From an uncultured Anderseniella sp. (GTDB lineage: Bacteria; Pseudomonadota; Alphaproteobacteria; Rhizobiales; Aestuariivirgaceae), in the NCBI GenBank assembly GCA_947488295.1, contig CANKYU010000004.1, forward strand, positions 434,001-498,000: a stretch of DNA of 64,000 bases, written 5' to 3'. Of this stretch, positions 54,298 to 64,000 are shown piece after piece. The first letter of the stretch is position 1, and every line of letters begins with the position of its first letter. Under the pieces are notes generated by a model. The model was not told where the DNA came from. It searched no databases and worked only from the letters and a program-made list of their open reading frames with translations. The translations under genes and the position numbers were made by a program.

Positions 54298-56337
54298 ATG
54301 CCTCGCGATCCTCGTTACGATGTTCTGTTCGAACCTGTGAAGATCGGCCCGGTTACCGCAAAGAACCGGTTCTACCAGGTACCGCACTGTACGGGCATGG
54401 GCTGGCTCCGTCCGAACATGCTGGCCGCCATGCGCGGCGTGAAGGCCGAAGGTGGCTGGGGTGTGGTCAATACCGAGTACTGCTCCATTCATCCAACGTC
54501 CGACGACCTGCCGTTTCCATATGCAAGCCTGTGGGATGCCTCCGACATAAAGGCGCATGCCAGGATGACCGGCAACGTGCATGAGCACGGGGCACTGGCA
54601 GGCGTTGAACTGTGGCATGGCGGCAGCCGCAGCAGCAACCAGTTCAGCCGGGATGTTTCGATCGGCGTCTCCAGCCTGCCGTCGGCGTCAGGCGTGCCGT
54701 TCCAGTCTCGCGCCATGGACAAGCAGGACATTGCGGACTACCGCCGATGGCACCGCGACGCAGCCCTGCGGGCGCGTGAGGCGGAATTTGACCTGGTCTA
54801 TGTTTATGCCACCCACGGCTATCTGCTGTCACACTTCCTGTCCGCACAGACCAACCAGCGCACAGACGAGTACGGCGGCAGTCTGCGCAACCGGACCCGC
54901 CTGTGCTGCGAACTGATAGAAGAAACCAGGCAGGCCGTCGGCGATAAATGCGCGGTTGCGGTGCGTTTTGCGGTGGACGGGCTGTCCGACGACAGCGAAA
55001 GCCGTGATGCGTTTTCGCTGATGGCGGAAATGCCGGACCTGTGGAACATCACCGTCGATGACTACTCCCATGAGATGGGGGTTTCGCGTTTCGTCGGCGA
55101 AGCGTCGCTGGAGCCGCTGATGTCGTTCGTGAAATCGGCGACCACCAAACCGGTTGTCACCGTCGGGCGCTTCACGTCTCCCGACACCATGGTGAGCCAT
55201 ATCAAGCGTGGAATTTCCGATTTCATCGGTGCCGCGCGACCGTCGATTGCGGATCCGTTCCTGCCCAACAAGATTGCCGAGGGCAGGCCGGAGGACATTC
55301 GCGAATGCATCGGCTGCAACATCTGTTATGCCGGAGACGGCCTTGGCGTGCCGATCCGCTGTACCCAGAATCCGACCATGGGCGAAGAGTGGCGGAAAGG
55401 CTGGCATCCCGAGAATATTGAAACAAGGCAGTCAGGCGACAAGATACTGGTAGTCGGCGCCGGACCGGCGGGGCTGGAGTGCGCCCGCGCGCTGGGGCAG
55501 CGCGGTTATGAAGTCATGCTGTCCGAAGCCCGTCGTGAACTGGGCGGCAGGGTAACGCTGGAAGCCCCTCTGCCGGGGTTGAGCGAGTGGGCGCGGGTGC
55601 GCGACTACAGAACCCAGCAACTGCAGGCTATGCACAATGTGCAGATATTTCCGGAAAGCGAGCTGAGCGCCGACGATGTACTGCTGGTCGAGCCCGATCA
55701 CGTTGTCATTGCAACCGGCTCAAGCTGGCGCAAGGACGGACTTGGCCGTTCCAACACGGCCGGTATTGCAGGACTTCAGGCACAGTCACAGGTCTTCACG
55801 CCCGACGACATCATGGCCGGGCCCCTGCCGGAAGGACGCGTGCTGGTGTTTGATGATGACAGCTACTACATGGCAGCCGTCATCGCAGAACTGCTGCAAG
55901 CCACTGTGTCCGGTGTCACCTATGTGACGCCTGAGAACCTTGTCGCATCGTTTGGCGCAGAGACAGCCGAGCAGCATGGAACGCAAAAGCGGTTGATGGA
56001 ACTCGGCGTCGATCTGATCCTGGCGCATAATCTTGATGGCTTTGACGGCAACGAAGCTGTGCTCAAGTGCAGTTTTACCGAATGCAGCCGGACAGTACAT
56101 GCAGATGCAGTGGTCATGGTCACGGCCAGATCTCCGAACGAGACACTGTACCGGCAGTTGCAGGAACGGCTTGCCGACAACACTGCAGGGACGGTGAAAA
56201 CCATCCGGCGCATCGGCGATTGCGAGGCGCCGGCAATCATTGCATCAGCGGTCTATGCCGGTCACAGGTGCGCGCGCGAATTCGATGATCCAGGTGCTGA
56301 CAGATACTGCACCAGACGAGACCGGCCGGAAGCATAA
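54298..56337 (+). CDS. TMADH/DgcA-type FMN-[4Fe-4S]-FAD demethylating dehydrogenase
   Basis: A 679-residue enzyme. Residues 1-340: Old-Yellow-Enzyme TIM barrel (FEPVKIGPVTAKNRFYQVPHC, YVYATHGYLLSHFLS, NQRTDEYGGSLRNRTR). Next the iron-sulphur cysteines CIGCNIC...CTQNPTMGEE. Then an FAD/NAD part with VVGAGPAGLECARALGQRGYEV. This layout is that of trimethylamine and dimethylamine dehydrogenases, histamine dehydrogenase, and DgcA of dimethylglycine catabolism. Which amine is used cannot be read; the Rieske gene 4.5 kb away makes a betaine or dimethylglycine pathway more likely. Starts after the tandem repeats. Confidence 0.87.
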   Translation: MPRDPRYDVLFEPVKIGPVTAKNRFYQVPHCTGMGWLRPNMLAAMRGVKAEGGWGVVNTEYCSIHPTSDDLPFPYASLWDASDIKAHARMTGNVHEHGALAGVELWHGGSRSSNQFSRDVSIGVSSLPSASGVPFQSRAMDKQDIADYRRWHRDAALRAREAEFDLVYVYATHGYLLSHFLSAQTNQRTDEYGGSLRNRTRLCCELIEETRQAVGDKCAVAVRFAVDGLSDDSESRDAFSLMAEMPDLWNITVDDYSHEMGVSRFVGEASLEPLMSFVKSATTKPVVTVGRFTSPDTMVSHIKRGISDFIGAARPSIADPFLPNKIAEGRPEDIRECIGCNICYAGDGLGVPIRCTQNPTMGEEWRKGWHPENIETRQSGDKILVVGAGPAGLECARALGQRGYEVMLSEARRELGGRVTLEAPLPGLSEWARVRDYRTQQLQAMHNVQIFPESELSADDVLLVEPDHVVIATGSSWRKDGLGRSNTAGIAGLQAQSQVFTPDDIMAGPLPEGRVLVFDDDSYYMAAVIAELLQATVSGVTYVTPENLVASFGAETAEQHGTQKRLMELGVDLILAHNLDGFDGNEAVLKCSFTECSRTVHADAVVMVTARSPNETLYRQLQERLADNTAGTVKTIRRIGDCEAPAIIASAVYAGHRCAREFDDPGADRYCTRRDRPEA

Positions 56338-56445
56338 GCCGGATACTGACTATGCCCCGTGACATCTGACAGATGTGTCTGCCTTGCCCTTCAGGACAAT
56401 CATGATGGCCCGCGCCGTGTCGCCCAGGGACAGCTATTCATCGCC

Positions 56446-56475
56446 TTGACTCATCTGTTTGAGCCAACCTACTAT
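56446..56475 (+). promoter_or_regulatory. Sigma-70-type promoter for the polyamine-type ABC operon
   Basis: TTGACT (56446-56451), 18-bp spacer, TACTAT (56470-56475). The operator palindrome starts at the next base. The same layout is found at the Rieske promoter. Confidence 0.65.
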
Positions 56476-56491
56476 CTGAACGACTGTTCAG
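56476..56491. promoter_or_regulatory. Operator CTGAACGACTGTTCAG, site 1
   Basis: Perfect 6-bp arms CTGAAC/GTTCAG over the likely transcription start, 144 bp before the binding-protein ATG. Matches site 2 at 62091-62106 (TGAACGA..TTCA). The shape is typical of TetR-family operators such as that of BetI. Confidence 0.7.
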
Positions 56492-56634
56492 TTAGTCAGC
56501 CGCGAATTCCGAGTGGCAAAGTCGTTCAGGTCAGCCAGGATTGTTTTCAAGTCGCAGGGGCCGTGTTGCAAAATTCGATCAGGCTTCTGGGAAATGATCA
56601 CAATCACGGGACCACAACGTTTCAGGGAGTATAC

Positions 56635-57753
56635 ATGACGATGAAATTCACAAACCAATTTAAGACGCTGGTTTGCGCAGCCGCTGTCGGCGCATTGTTT
56701 ACAGCGAACGCAGCAGCTCAGGAGCGAGTTCTGAAAATCACAAACTGGGCTGAGTACATTGGCGCAGATACGATCAAGAATTTCGAGAAAGAAACCGGCA
56801 TCAAGGTCGTGTACGACAATTACGAGTCGGTCGAAGCAATCGACGCAAAACTGCTGGCCGGCGACAGTGGCTATGACGTTGTCTCGCACTCAGCATCGCA
56901 GATTGCACGTTTGATAAAGGCCGGAGGCATACTGCAATCCATAGACAAGTCAAAGCTCGATAATTTCAAACACATGGACAAGGCGGTCATGACCCAGCTG
57001 TCCAGCAAGTGGGACCCGGACAACAACTACGTGGTTCCATATATGTGGGGCACTCATGGTGTGACCTTCAACAAGGAACTGGTGCTCAAGACCTATCCCG
57101 ACGCGCCGATCGGGTCGCTCGACATGATATTCGATCCCAAGCACATGAAGGAACTTGCCAAATGCGGAGTTTCATTCCTCGATTCACCGACTGACATGAT
57201 CCCGATGGCTCTCGCTTATCTTGGACTGTCGCCGGATTCTACAAACCGGAAAGACTACCAGAAAGCCGGCGAACTCCTGAAAGAGATTCGTCCCTACGTC
57301 AAGACGTTCGACAATTACGCTTACCAGCGGATGCCGCAGAAGGAGTTCTGTGTATCAACCACATGGGGTCCGGATGGCCTGCTTGCGATGTCAGGGGCTG
57401 CTGAAGCCAAAACCGGTGTTGTCCTCGATTTCTTCCTGCCAACCGGCAAGGGCAAGGCAAACTTCTGGGTTGATGGCTGGGTCATTCCGGCAGACGCCAA
57501 GAATGTTGAGGAAGCCCACCTGTTCCTCAACTATGTGATGCGCCCCGAAGTTGCTGCCGGTGACAGCAACGCCACCTGGTATGCGTCTGCCAATATTGAC
57601 GCCAAGCCAATGATCGACAAGGCGGTAACCTCAAGTGCCGCCGCTTATCCGACGCCGGAACAGGTCGCGGACATGTACACACTGAACCCGCTGCCGCCAA
57701 AGGCTGAAAAATTCCGGACAAGAACCTGGACCGATTTCAAGGCCGGTAACTAG
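56635..57753 (+). CDS. Spermidine/putrescine-type ABC transporter, substrate-binding protein
   Basis: A 372-residue periplasmic protein of the PotD/PotF family from the ATG at 56635. Signal MTMKFTNQFKTLVCAAAVGALFTANAAA, then LKITNWAEYIGADTIKNFEKETGIKVVYDNYES, DVVSHSASQIARLI, VPYMWGTHGVTFNKELV. The family binds polyamines, but also related cations (for instance betaines or opines); with the demethylases nearby a methylated amine is worth testing. The frame upstream to 56359 is leader DNA. A 12-bp perfect hairpin separates it from the ATPase gene. Confidence 0.9.
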   Translation: MTMKFTNQFKTLVCAAAVGALFTANAAAQERVLKITNWAEYIGADTIKNFEKETGIKVVYDNYESVEAIDAKLLAGDSGYDVVSHSASQIARLIKAGGILQSIDKSKLDNFKHMDKAVMTQLSSKWDPDNNYVVPYMWGTHGVTFNKELVLKTYPDAPIGSLDMIFDPKHMKELAKCGVSFLDSPTDMIPMALAYLGLSPDSTNRKDYQKAGELLKEIRPYVKTFDNYAYQRMPQKEFCVSTTWGPDGLLAMSGAAEAKTGVVLDFFLPTGKGKANFWVDGWVIPADAKNVEEAHLFLNYVMRPEVAAGDSNATWYASANIDAKPMIDKAVTSSAAAYPTPEQVADMYTLNPLPPKAEKFRTRTWTDFKAGN

Positions 57754-57765
57754 ATAGCAGTTGGT

Positions 57766-57803
57766 TGCGATGGCGGCACCTCAGTCAGGGAGCCGCCATC
57801 GCA
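57766..57803 (+). promoter_or_regulatory. Intercistronic hairpin after the binding-protein gene
   Basis: A perfect 12-bp stem TGCGATGGCGGC/GCCGCCATCGCA with a 14-base loop; no T-run. Likely protects the binding-protein mRNA and lowers expression of the following genes. Confidence 0.75.
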
Positions 57804-57840
57804 TCGTTATTCAGACCGCATCAGAAAGACGAGGTCCCAT

Positions 57841-58986
57841 ATGGCCGGTGATCCGACTGCCAGTGACGAACCGTGGCTCGACACCGACGCGGAACCCATG
57901 GTGCGCATCAGGGGCGTTAGCAAGAATTTCGGCGACGTCACCGCTGTAAACAACATCGATCTCGACATTCACAAGGGCGAACTGTTCTGCCTGCTGGGCG
58001 GTTCGGGATGTGGCAAGACCACCCTGCTCAGAATGCTGGCCGGCTTTGAAACTCCCACATCGGGGACCATTCTTATCGATGGCGTGGATATGTCGACGGT
58101 GCCACCTTACGAGCGCCCGACAAACATGATGTTTCAAAGCTACGCGCTGTTTCCGCACATGACAGTCGAAAAGAACATCGCGTTTGGCCTCAAGCAGGAC
58201 AAACTGCCCCGCAGTGAAATCGAACACAAGGTTCACGAGATACTCAAGCTGGTCGAGCTTCAGGACTACAAGAAGCGCAAACCGCAACAGCTCTCAGGCG
58301 GCCAGCGCCAGCGCGTGGCGCTTGCCCGGGCATTGGTCAAGGAGCCCAAACTTCTGCTTCTCGATGAACCGCTCGGCGCCCTCGACAAGAAACTGCGCGA
58401 ACAGACCCAGTTTGAGCTTGCCAATATCCAGGAGCAGGTCGGCATCACTTTCGTCGTTGTCACGCACGATCAGGAAGAAGCGATGACCCTTTCAAGCAGA
58501 ATTGCGGTGATGGATGCCGGCAAGCTCGCACAGATTGGCACGCCAACCGAAATATATGAATTCCCGGAATCGCGTTTCGTCGCAGATTTCATAGGCTCGG
58601 CAAATATTCTGGAAGGCACGGTCACGGAGGACAGCCCGGATCATGTCCGGGTCGATACCAACCTCGGTGAAATCTATATCGATCACGGACAATCGGTGAA
58701 ACAGGACAGTCGGGTGTGGATAGCCATCCGGCCGGAAAAGATCAAACTGAGCAAGACAGCGCCGAGAACGGGCAGGTCCACGGCTAACCAGGCGGAGGGC
58801 AAAGTCGATGACATCGGATACCTGGGCAACACCTCAATCTACAAGATTCGTCTGGATGACGGCCTGATTGTTGATGTTACCGCGCCCAATCAGGTCAGGC
58901 CAAAGAGCCGGTCACACCAGATCACATGGGAGGACACCGTATACCTCACCTGGGATCCATCAAGCGCGATGTTGCTGAAAACATGA
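57841..58986 (+). CDS. Spermidine/putrescine-type ABC transporter, ATP-binding protein
   Basis: A 381-residue ATPase (PotA/PotG type). Walker A GGSGCGKTT, Q-loop FQSYALFPHMTVEKNIAFGL, signature LSGGQRQRVALARAL, Walker B LLLLDEPLGALD, switch VVTHDQEEAM, then the C-terminal TOBE region (WIAIRPEKIKLSK, VDDIGYLGNTSIYKI). Its TGA overlaps the start of the next permease (ATGA). Confidence 0.95.
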   Translation: MAGDPTASDEPWLDTDAEPMVRIRGVSKNFGDVTAVNNIDLDIHKGELFCLLGGSGCGKTTLLRMLAGFETPTSGTILIDGVDMSTVPPYERPTNMMFQSYALFPHMTVEKNIAFGLKQDKLPRSEIEHKVHEILKLVELQDYKKRKPQQLSGGQRQRVALARALVKEPKLLLLDEPLGALDKKLREQTQFELANIQEQVGITFVVVTHDQEEAMTLSSRIAVMDAGKLAQIGTPTEIYEFPESRFVADFIGSANILEGTVTEDSPDHVRVDTNLGEIYIDHGQSVKQDSRVWIAIRPEKIKLSKTAPRTGRSTANQAEGKVDDIGYLGNTSIYKIRLDDGLIVDVTAPNQVRPKSRSHQITWEDTVYLTWDPSSAMLLKT

Positions 58987-59945
58987 GCGATACAACCGCA
59001 AACACCGCATCGGAACCGGCGGCCGGCCAGTCAGGCCTGCTCCGGCAGCTTGCCAGGCGCATCCAGTCGCGATGGCAGTCCATTGTCGTGTTTGTTCCCT
59101 ATGCGTGGTTGCTGGTCTTCTTCCTGTTGCCGTTTTTCATAGTTGCCAAGATCAGCCTGGCGGAAATCGTCATTGCCAGCCCGCCATTCTCCAAAATGAT
59201 TCAATGGACTGACGAGGGTGTCATGAACATCCGGCTGGTGTTTGACAACTTCGTCTACATACTGACGGATGATCTTTATTACCGGACATATCTGAACTCG
59301 CTGAAGATCTCGATTGTTTCGACAATCGTCTGCCTGTTGATCGGATATCCGATGGCCTATGGCATCGTTCGATCGGGACCGGTTGCAAAGAAATTGCTGT
59401 TGTTTGCGGTAATTCTGCCGTTCTGGACATCGTTCCTGCTGCGCGTCTATGCGTGGATGGGCCTTCTGGCCGACCGCGGAACAATCAACAATCTGCTGAT
59501 ATCGCTGGGTGTGATCGACGAACCCGTTCGCATGCTCTACACAGAGTTCGCCGTCTATATCGGCATCGTTTACACCTACCTGCCGTTCATGATCCTGCCG
59601 CTTTATGCCAACATGGAACGGCTGGACAACGCCTTGAACGAGGCGGCCGCAGACCTCGGTTCGCGACCCATGAATACGTTCTTCAAAGTCACCCTGCCAC
59701 TTACAGTACCGGGGATTGTAGCCGGTTCGTTGCTGGTGTTCATTCCGGCAACCGGCGAGTACGTCATTCCCGATCTGCTTGGAGGCGGCAATGTGCTGAT
59801 GATCGGACGCCTGCTGTTCAACGAGTTTTCCGCCAACACTGACTGGCCGGTTGCGTCCGCCGTGGCCATTGTGCTGCTGGTCCTGCTGGTATTGCCCATG
59901 ACAATTTATCAGTACTTCCAGGGCAAGGCCGCAGAGGAGCAATAA
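58983..59945 (+). CDS. Spermidine/putrescine-type ABC transporter permease 1
   Basis: A 320-residue PotB/PotH-type permease from the ATG at 58983. First helix VFVPYAWLLVFFLLPFFIVAKISLAE, then YLNSLKISIVSTIVCLLIGYPMAYGIV, LPFWTSFLLRVYAWMGLL and EAAADLGSRPMNTFFKVTLPLTVPGI, the EAA loop. Three bp before permease 2. Confidence 0.94.
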   Translation: MSDTTANTASEPAAGQSGLLRQLARRIQSRWQSIVVFVPYAWLLVFFLLPFFIVAKISLAEIVIASPPFSKMIQWTDEGVMNIRLVFDNFVYILTDDLYYRTYLNSLKISIVSTIVCLLIGYPMAYGIVRSGPVAKKLLLFAVILPFWTSFLLRVYAWMGLLADRGTINNLLISLGVIDEPVRMLYTEFAVYIGIVYTYLPFMILPLYANMERLDNALNEAAADLGSRPMNTFFKVTLPLTVPGIVAGSLLVFIPATGEYVIPDLLGGGNVLMIGRLLFNEFSANTDWPVASAVAIVLLVLLVLPMTIYQYFQGKAAEEQ

Positions 59946-59948
59946 CCC

Positions 59949-60791
59949 ATGTATGGCAGTCGCTCCAGATTTCTCACAGTCATGCTTGCTATCGGCCTGG
60001 CGTTTTTCTACATCCCGATGATTCTGCTGATCATCTATTCGTTTAATTACTCGAAACTTGTGCCCGTCTGGGGCGGATGGTCGTTGCGCTGGTACGAAGT
60101 GCTGTTCAAATCGGAAGAAGTGTGGAGTGCAGTAGCGCTCAGTCTCCAGATTGCTTTCGTCAATGCCACATTCGCAACCCTTCTGGGAACGCTTGCCGGT
60201 CTGGCGATGGTGCGGTTCGGCCGGTTCAGGGGCCGGACGTTGTTCGGCGGCATGCTGGTTGCGCCTCTGGTCATGCCGGAAGTGATAACAGGTCTGTCGC
60301 TTCTGGTTTTGTTCATCACGCTGAAACAACTGATCGGCTGGCCTGCGGAGCGCGGGTTTACGACCATCACAATCGCGCACATTACCTTTTCGCTGGCCTA
60401 CGTGGCCGTCATTGTCCAGGCGCGTTTGACCGGCATGGGCCAGACCCTCGAGGAAGCGGCATTGGACCTCGGCGCCAAGCCGTTCAAGGTCCTGACCGCG
60501 ATCACCCTGCCGCGCCTTGCGCCGGGAATGATAAGTGGCTGGCTTCTGGCGTTCACCCTGTCACTGGACGATCTGGTCATCGCCAGTTTTGTTACGGGAC
60601 CGGGGGCGAACACCTTGCCGATCTTGATCTTTTCACGAATTCGATTGGGGCTGCGCCCGGATATCAATGCGCTCGCAACGATCATAATCCTGTTTGTCGC
60701 TGTTTGCGTCGCAATCGCCGCACTGATCATGTTCTATCAGCAAAAGCGCCAGGAACTTGATCAGCAGATAGCCAATCAGGGAGGCGCGTAG
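59949..60791 (+). CDS. Spermidine/putrescine-type ABC transporter permease 2
   Basis: A 280-residue PotC/PotI-type permease. Helix 1 LTVMLAIGLAFFYIPMILLIIYSFNYSK, WGGWSLRWYEVLF, then SLQIAFVNATFATLLGTLAGLAMVRFG, EEAALDLGAKPFKVLTAITLPRLAPGMISG (EAA loop) and the LSLDDLVIASFVTGPGANTLPI stretch shared by this family. GAGGAG lies upstream. Last gene of the operon. Confidence 0.94.
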   Translation: MYGSRSRFLTVMLAIGLAFFYIPMILLIIYSFNYSKLVPVWGGWSLRWYEVLFKSEEVWSAVALSLQIAFVNATFATLLGTLAGLAMVRFGRFRGRTLFGGMLVAPLVMPEVITGLSLLVLFITLKQLIGWPAERGFTTITIAHITFSLAYVAVIVQARLTGMGQTLEEAALDLGAKPFKVLTAITLPRLAPGMISGWLLAFTLSLDDLVIASFVTGPGANTLPILIFSRIRLGLRPDINALATIIILFVAVCVAIAALIMFYQQKRQELDQQIANQGGA

Positions 60792-60823
60792 CGGCGCATC
60801 TCAATTCTGCATTTATCGGGCGC

Positions 60824-62071
60824 TCAGCCGGATTTGAAAGATGAATCCGGGGAATGTCGATCAGGCGCTTTGGCCTGGTTCAAGGCCGGGATGACGTTGC
60901 GCAGCTGGTCGTGATACTGCTTCACACCATACTCGAGATCAGACAGTATGAAGCCCTGAAACCCGCTCGAATGCGCTGCCTCGTTGGACCAGACCGTCAA
61001 CTGGATGTCTTCTGCGGCCGTGTCATTGTCTATGCGGGCCGACAGATAGCGCGCCGCTTGAATGCGCCGGTTGAAACCCGCATCCGCGGTCTCTGACAGC
61101 GGCAGTCCATAGGCGCAGCCGCGCAGCATCGTCCTGTCTGTGGCGAGCGGAAACTCCTGATAGAAACCCAGCCCTTCCGGATAGAAGTACAGCACCGTGT
61201 TGGGAAACATCCCGATATAGAGCCATGCCCGGCGATGGCTTTCCGGCAAATATCCGATGTCCGGCAGGATGTTGCAGTATGCGCGCACCGACCACAGTCG
61301 TTTATGGCCATCCCCGATCGGGGCGAACGATCGTGTCGTGCCGTCACTCCAGTGTTCGTCGAAATAGTTGTTGCCATACAGGTCCTGCAGGCCCGGATGT
61401 GCCATCGGGACATGGTATCCCTCATTGTCGACATCACGAACGCACTTCCAGTTGGACCCTATTTGCTGCGACCAGAAAGTGTTGCTGGTCGGCTCCGCCT
61501 CTGATGACCGGTACAGGGCAATCTCGGCCTCATGACGCGCCATGATGTCCTTGACCGCCAATTGCGGCCCCGGTTGAAACCTGACGAATACAAATCCGTG
61601 CCAGATTTCAAATTCCACCGGCACAAGGCCATGCTCGACCGGATCAAGCGCCGGCACCGACTTGGGCTGCGCAACTGTCCTGAGCGTGCCGTCTAGATTG
61701 AACGACCAGCCATGGAACGGACATACCATCGCAGAACCGCATGTGCCGGTTTCATTGACCACCACCCGCGACCCGCGATGACGGCACACATTGTGGAAGG
61801 CGCGTATCTGATTGTCCTTGCCGCGCACGATGATTGCGCGCTCGCCGGCAACGTCGAAGCAGAAGTAGTTTCCCGGATCGGGTGCGTTGCTGACATGGCC
61901 TGCAAGCTGCCAGTGGCGGCGGAACAGCAGGTCGCGTTCCAGCTCCAGCTGCTCATCGCTGGTGTATGCCCAAGCCGGCAACCCGCTGCGATCCCATTGC
62001 TTCGGCGCGCCACTGATTTGTGACTTGTCAAGCGCAGGCGGGGCAGCATTGAAGCTTTCCATCCGGGTCAT
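60824..62071 (-). CDS. Rieske [2Fe-2S] oxygenase, alpha subunit (GbcA-like)
   Basis: A 415-residue non-haem iron oxygenase. Rieske ligands Cys96 and His98 (VCRHRG), Cys117 and His120 (CPFHGW). The catalytic iron site is DVDNEGYHVPMAHPGLQ with His220 and His225. The group includes glycine betaine, stachydrine and carnitine monooxygenases that remove an N-methyl as formaldehyde or cleave the side chain. The ATG at 62071 has GAGGTG seven bases upstream; the TTG at 62089 that extends the frame is not convincing. No reductase subunit gene is adjacent. Promoter shares its operator with the ABC operon. Confidence 0.87.
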   Translation of the reverse strand: MTRMESFNAAPPALDKSQISGAPKQWDRSGLPAWAYTSDEQLELERDLLFRRHWQLAGHVSNAPDPGNYFCFDVAGERAIIVRGKDNQIRAFHNVCRHRGSRVVVNETGTCGSAMVCPFHGWSFNLDGTLRTVAQPKSVPALDPVEHGLVPVEFEIWHGFVFVRFQPGPQLAVKDIMARHEAEIALYRSSEAEPTSNTFWSQQIGSNWKCVRDVDNEGYHVPMAHPGLQDLYGNNYFDEHWSDGTTRSFAPIGDGHKRLWSVRAYCNILPDIGYLPESHRRAWLYIGMFPNTVLYFYPEGLGFYQEFPLATDRTMLRGCAYGLPLSETADAGFNRRIQAARYLSARIDNDTAAEDIQLTVWSNEAAHSSGFQGFILSDLEYGVKQYHDQLRNVIPALNQAKAPDRHSPDSSFKSG

Positions 62072-62090
62072 CGGGAACACCTCTGTCAAA

Positions 62091-62106
62091 CTGAACGATC
62101 ATTCAA
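62091..62106. promoter_or_regulatory. Operator CTGAACGATCATTCAA, site 2
   Basis: TGAACGATCATTCA is a near-perfect palindrome (one mismatched pair), 20 bp before the Rieske start and overlapping the -10. Compare TGAACGACTGTTCA at 56477-56490. Confidence 0.7.
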
Positions 62107-62134
62107 TATAGCATGATTTTTTCGATTTTGACAA
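62105..62134 (-). promoter_or_regulatory. Sigma-70-type promoter of the Rieske oxygenase
   Basis: On the minus strand: TTGTCA (62134-62129), 18-bp spacer, TATATT (62110-62105), with the operator starting at the end of the -10. Same spacing as the ABC promoter at 56446. Confidence 0.65.
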
Positions 62135-62194
62135 TTATGGAGTTGAGCATTTGTCGCTGCAGGCCCTCGAAGTCAACCTCACATCCAGCCTGAT

Positions 62195-64000
<1,806 letters not shown>

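Noticed and set aside
59031..60380. 449-codon open frame on the minus strand across both polyamine-type permease genes
   Set aside because: It is the complement of two plainly real permeases; its translation is rich in Gln, His and Arg and matches no fold.
62072..62089. TTG start that lengthens the Rieske oxygenase by six residues
   Set aside because: The GAGGTG at 62078-62083 is a proper ribosome site for the ATG at 62071, and the longer form would begin two bases from the operator.

Overview
The window is about 60% GC and gene-dense. It has the marks of an alphaproteobacterium, most likely of the Hyphomicrobiales (Rhizobiales) type: a circularly permuted two-piece tmRNA gene, an SspB protein of the alphaproteobacterial form, a fumC-DUF4169-ribbon-helix-helix run, DUF1127 and BluB. 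I place it by gene content only and cannot name the genus. I see no tRNA, rRNA, CRISPR array, insertion sequence, prophage or integrase, so this reads as ordinary chromosome rich in catabolism and transport.

Region by region. (1) 1-3441: end of an EamA transporter, converging on a kynurenine operon (kynU-kynA-kynB, minus strand). (2) 3705-7092: glutathione-dependent formaldehyde dehydrogenase with a DUF188 gene, divergent from an orphan Tat-exported family-5 solute-binding protein that ends in a clear terminator. (3) 7207-12573: bluB, a small membrane protein, then the minus-strand operon thyA-GNAT-folA-FAD oxidoreductase-ttcA with start/stop overlaps, and a DUF2853 gene. (4) 12811-15584: ssrA, a cupredoxin-like exported protein, sspB behind a long imperfect hairpin, and mepA. 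(5) 15715-24554: a Gly/Arg-rich exported protein, PHP phosphoesterase, fumC cluster, DUF427, a membrane adenylate cyclase, a ClC protein, a thioesterase and a D-lactate dehydrogenase. (6) 24615-34780: AsmA; LysR divergent from a flavin monooxygenase-tautomerase-hydrolase set followed by a polar amino-acid ABC transporter. (7) 34808-36644: membrane protein + winged-helix regulator + polyprenyl diphosphate synthase, with the same 17-bp operator at both ends. (8) 36634-45543: dimethylglycine-dehydrogenase-like protein, LysR, UvrD helicase, NDH-2, GFA protein, methyltransferase-like protein. (9) 45544-53790: GC-rich repeats, small exported proteins, monooxygenase-cytochrome c-prmA, DUF1127, aminopeptidase P, and two tandem azlCD pairs. 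(10) 53918-62106: tandem repeats, a TMADH/DgcA-type demethylase, a spermidine/putrescine-type ABC operon and a Rieske oxygenase. (11) ligA, cut by the window end.

How the parts may work together. The Rieske oxygenase, the TMADH/DgcA-like flavoprotein and the DMGDH-like flavoprotein are all families that demethylate quaternary or tertiary amines and release formaldehyde, while the window also holds the glutathione formaldehyde dehydrogenase and a GFA-family protein. The ABC operon and the Rieske gene have promoters of the same design (-35, 18 bp, -10, then a TGAACGA..TTCA palindrome touching the -10), which suggests one repressor controls uptake and first attack. The uppS module with paired operators is the second strong candidate for an undescribed regulatory unit. 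All functions are assigned by reading motifs; no database search was run.
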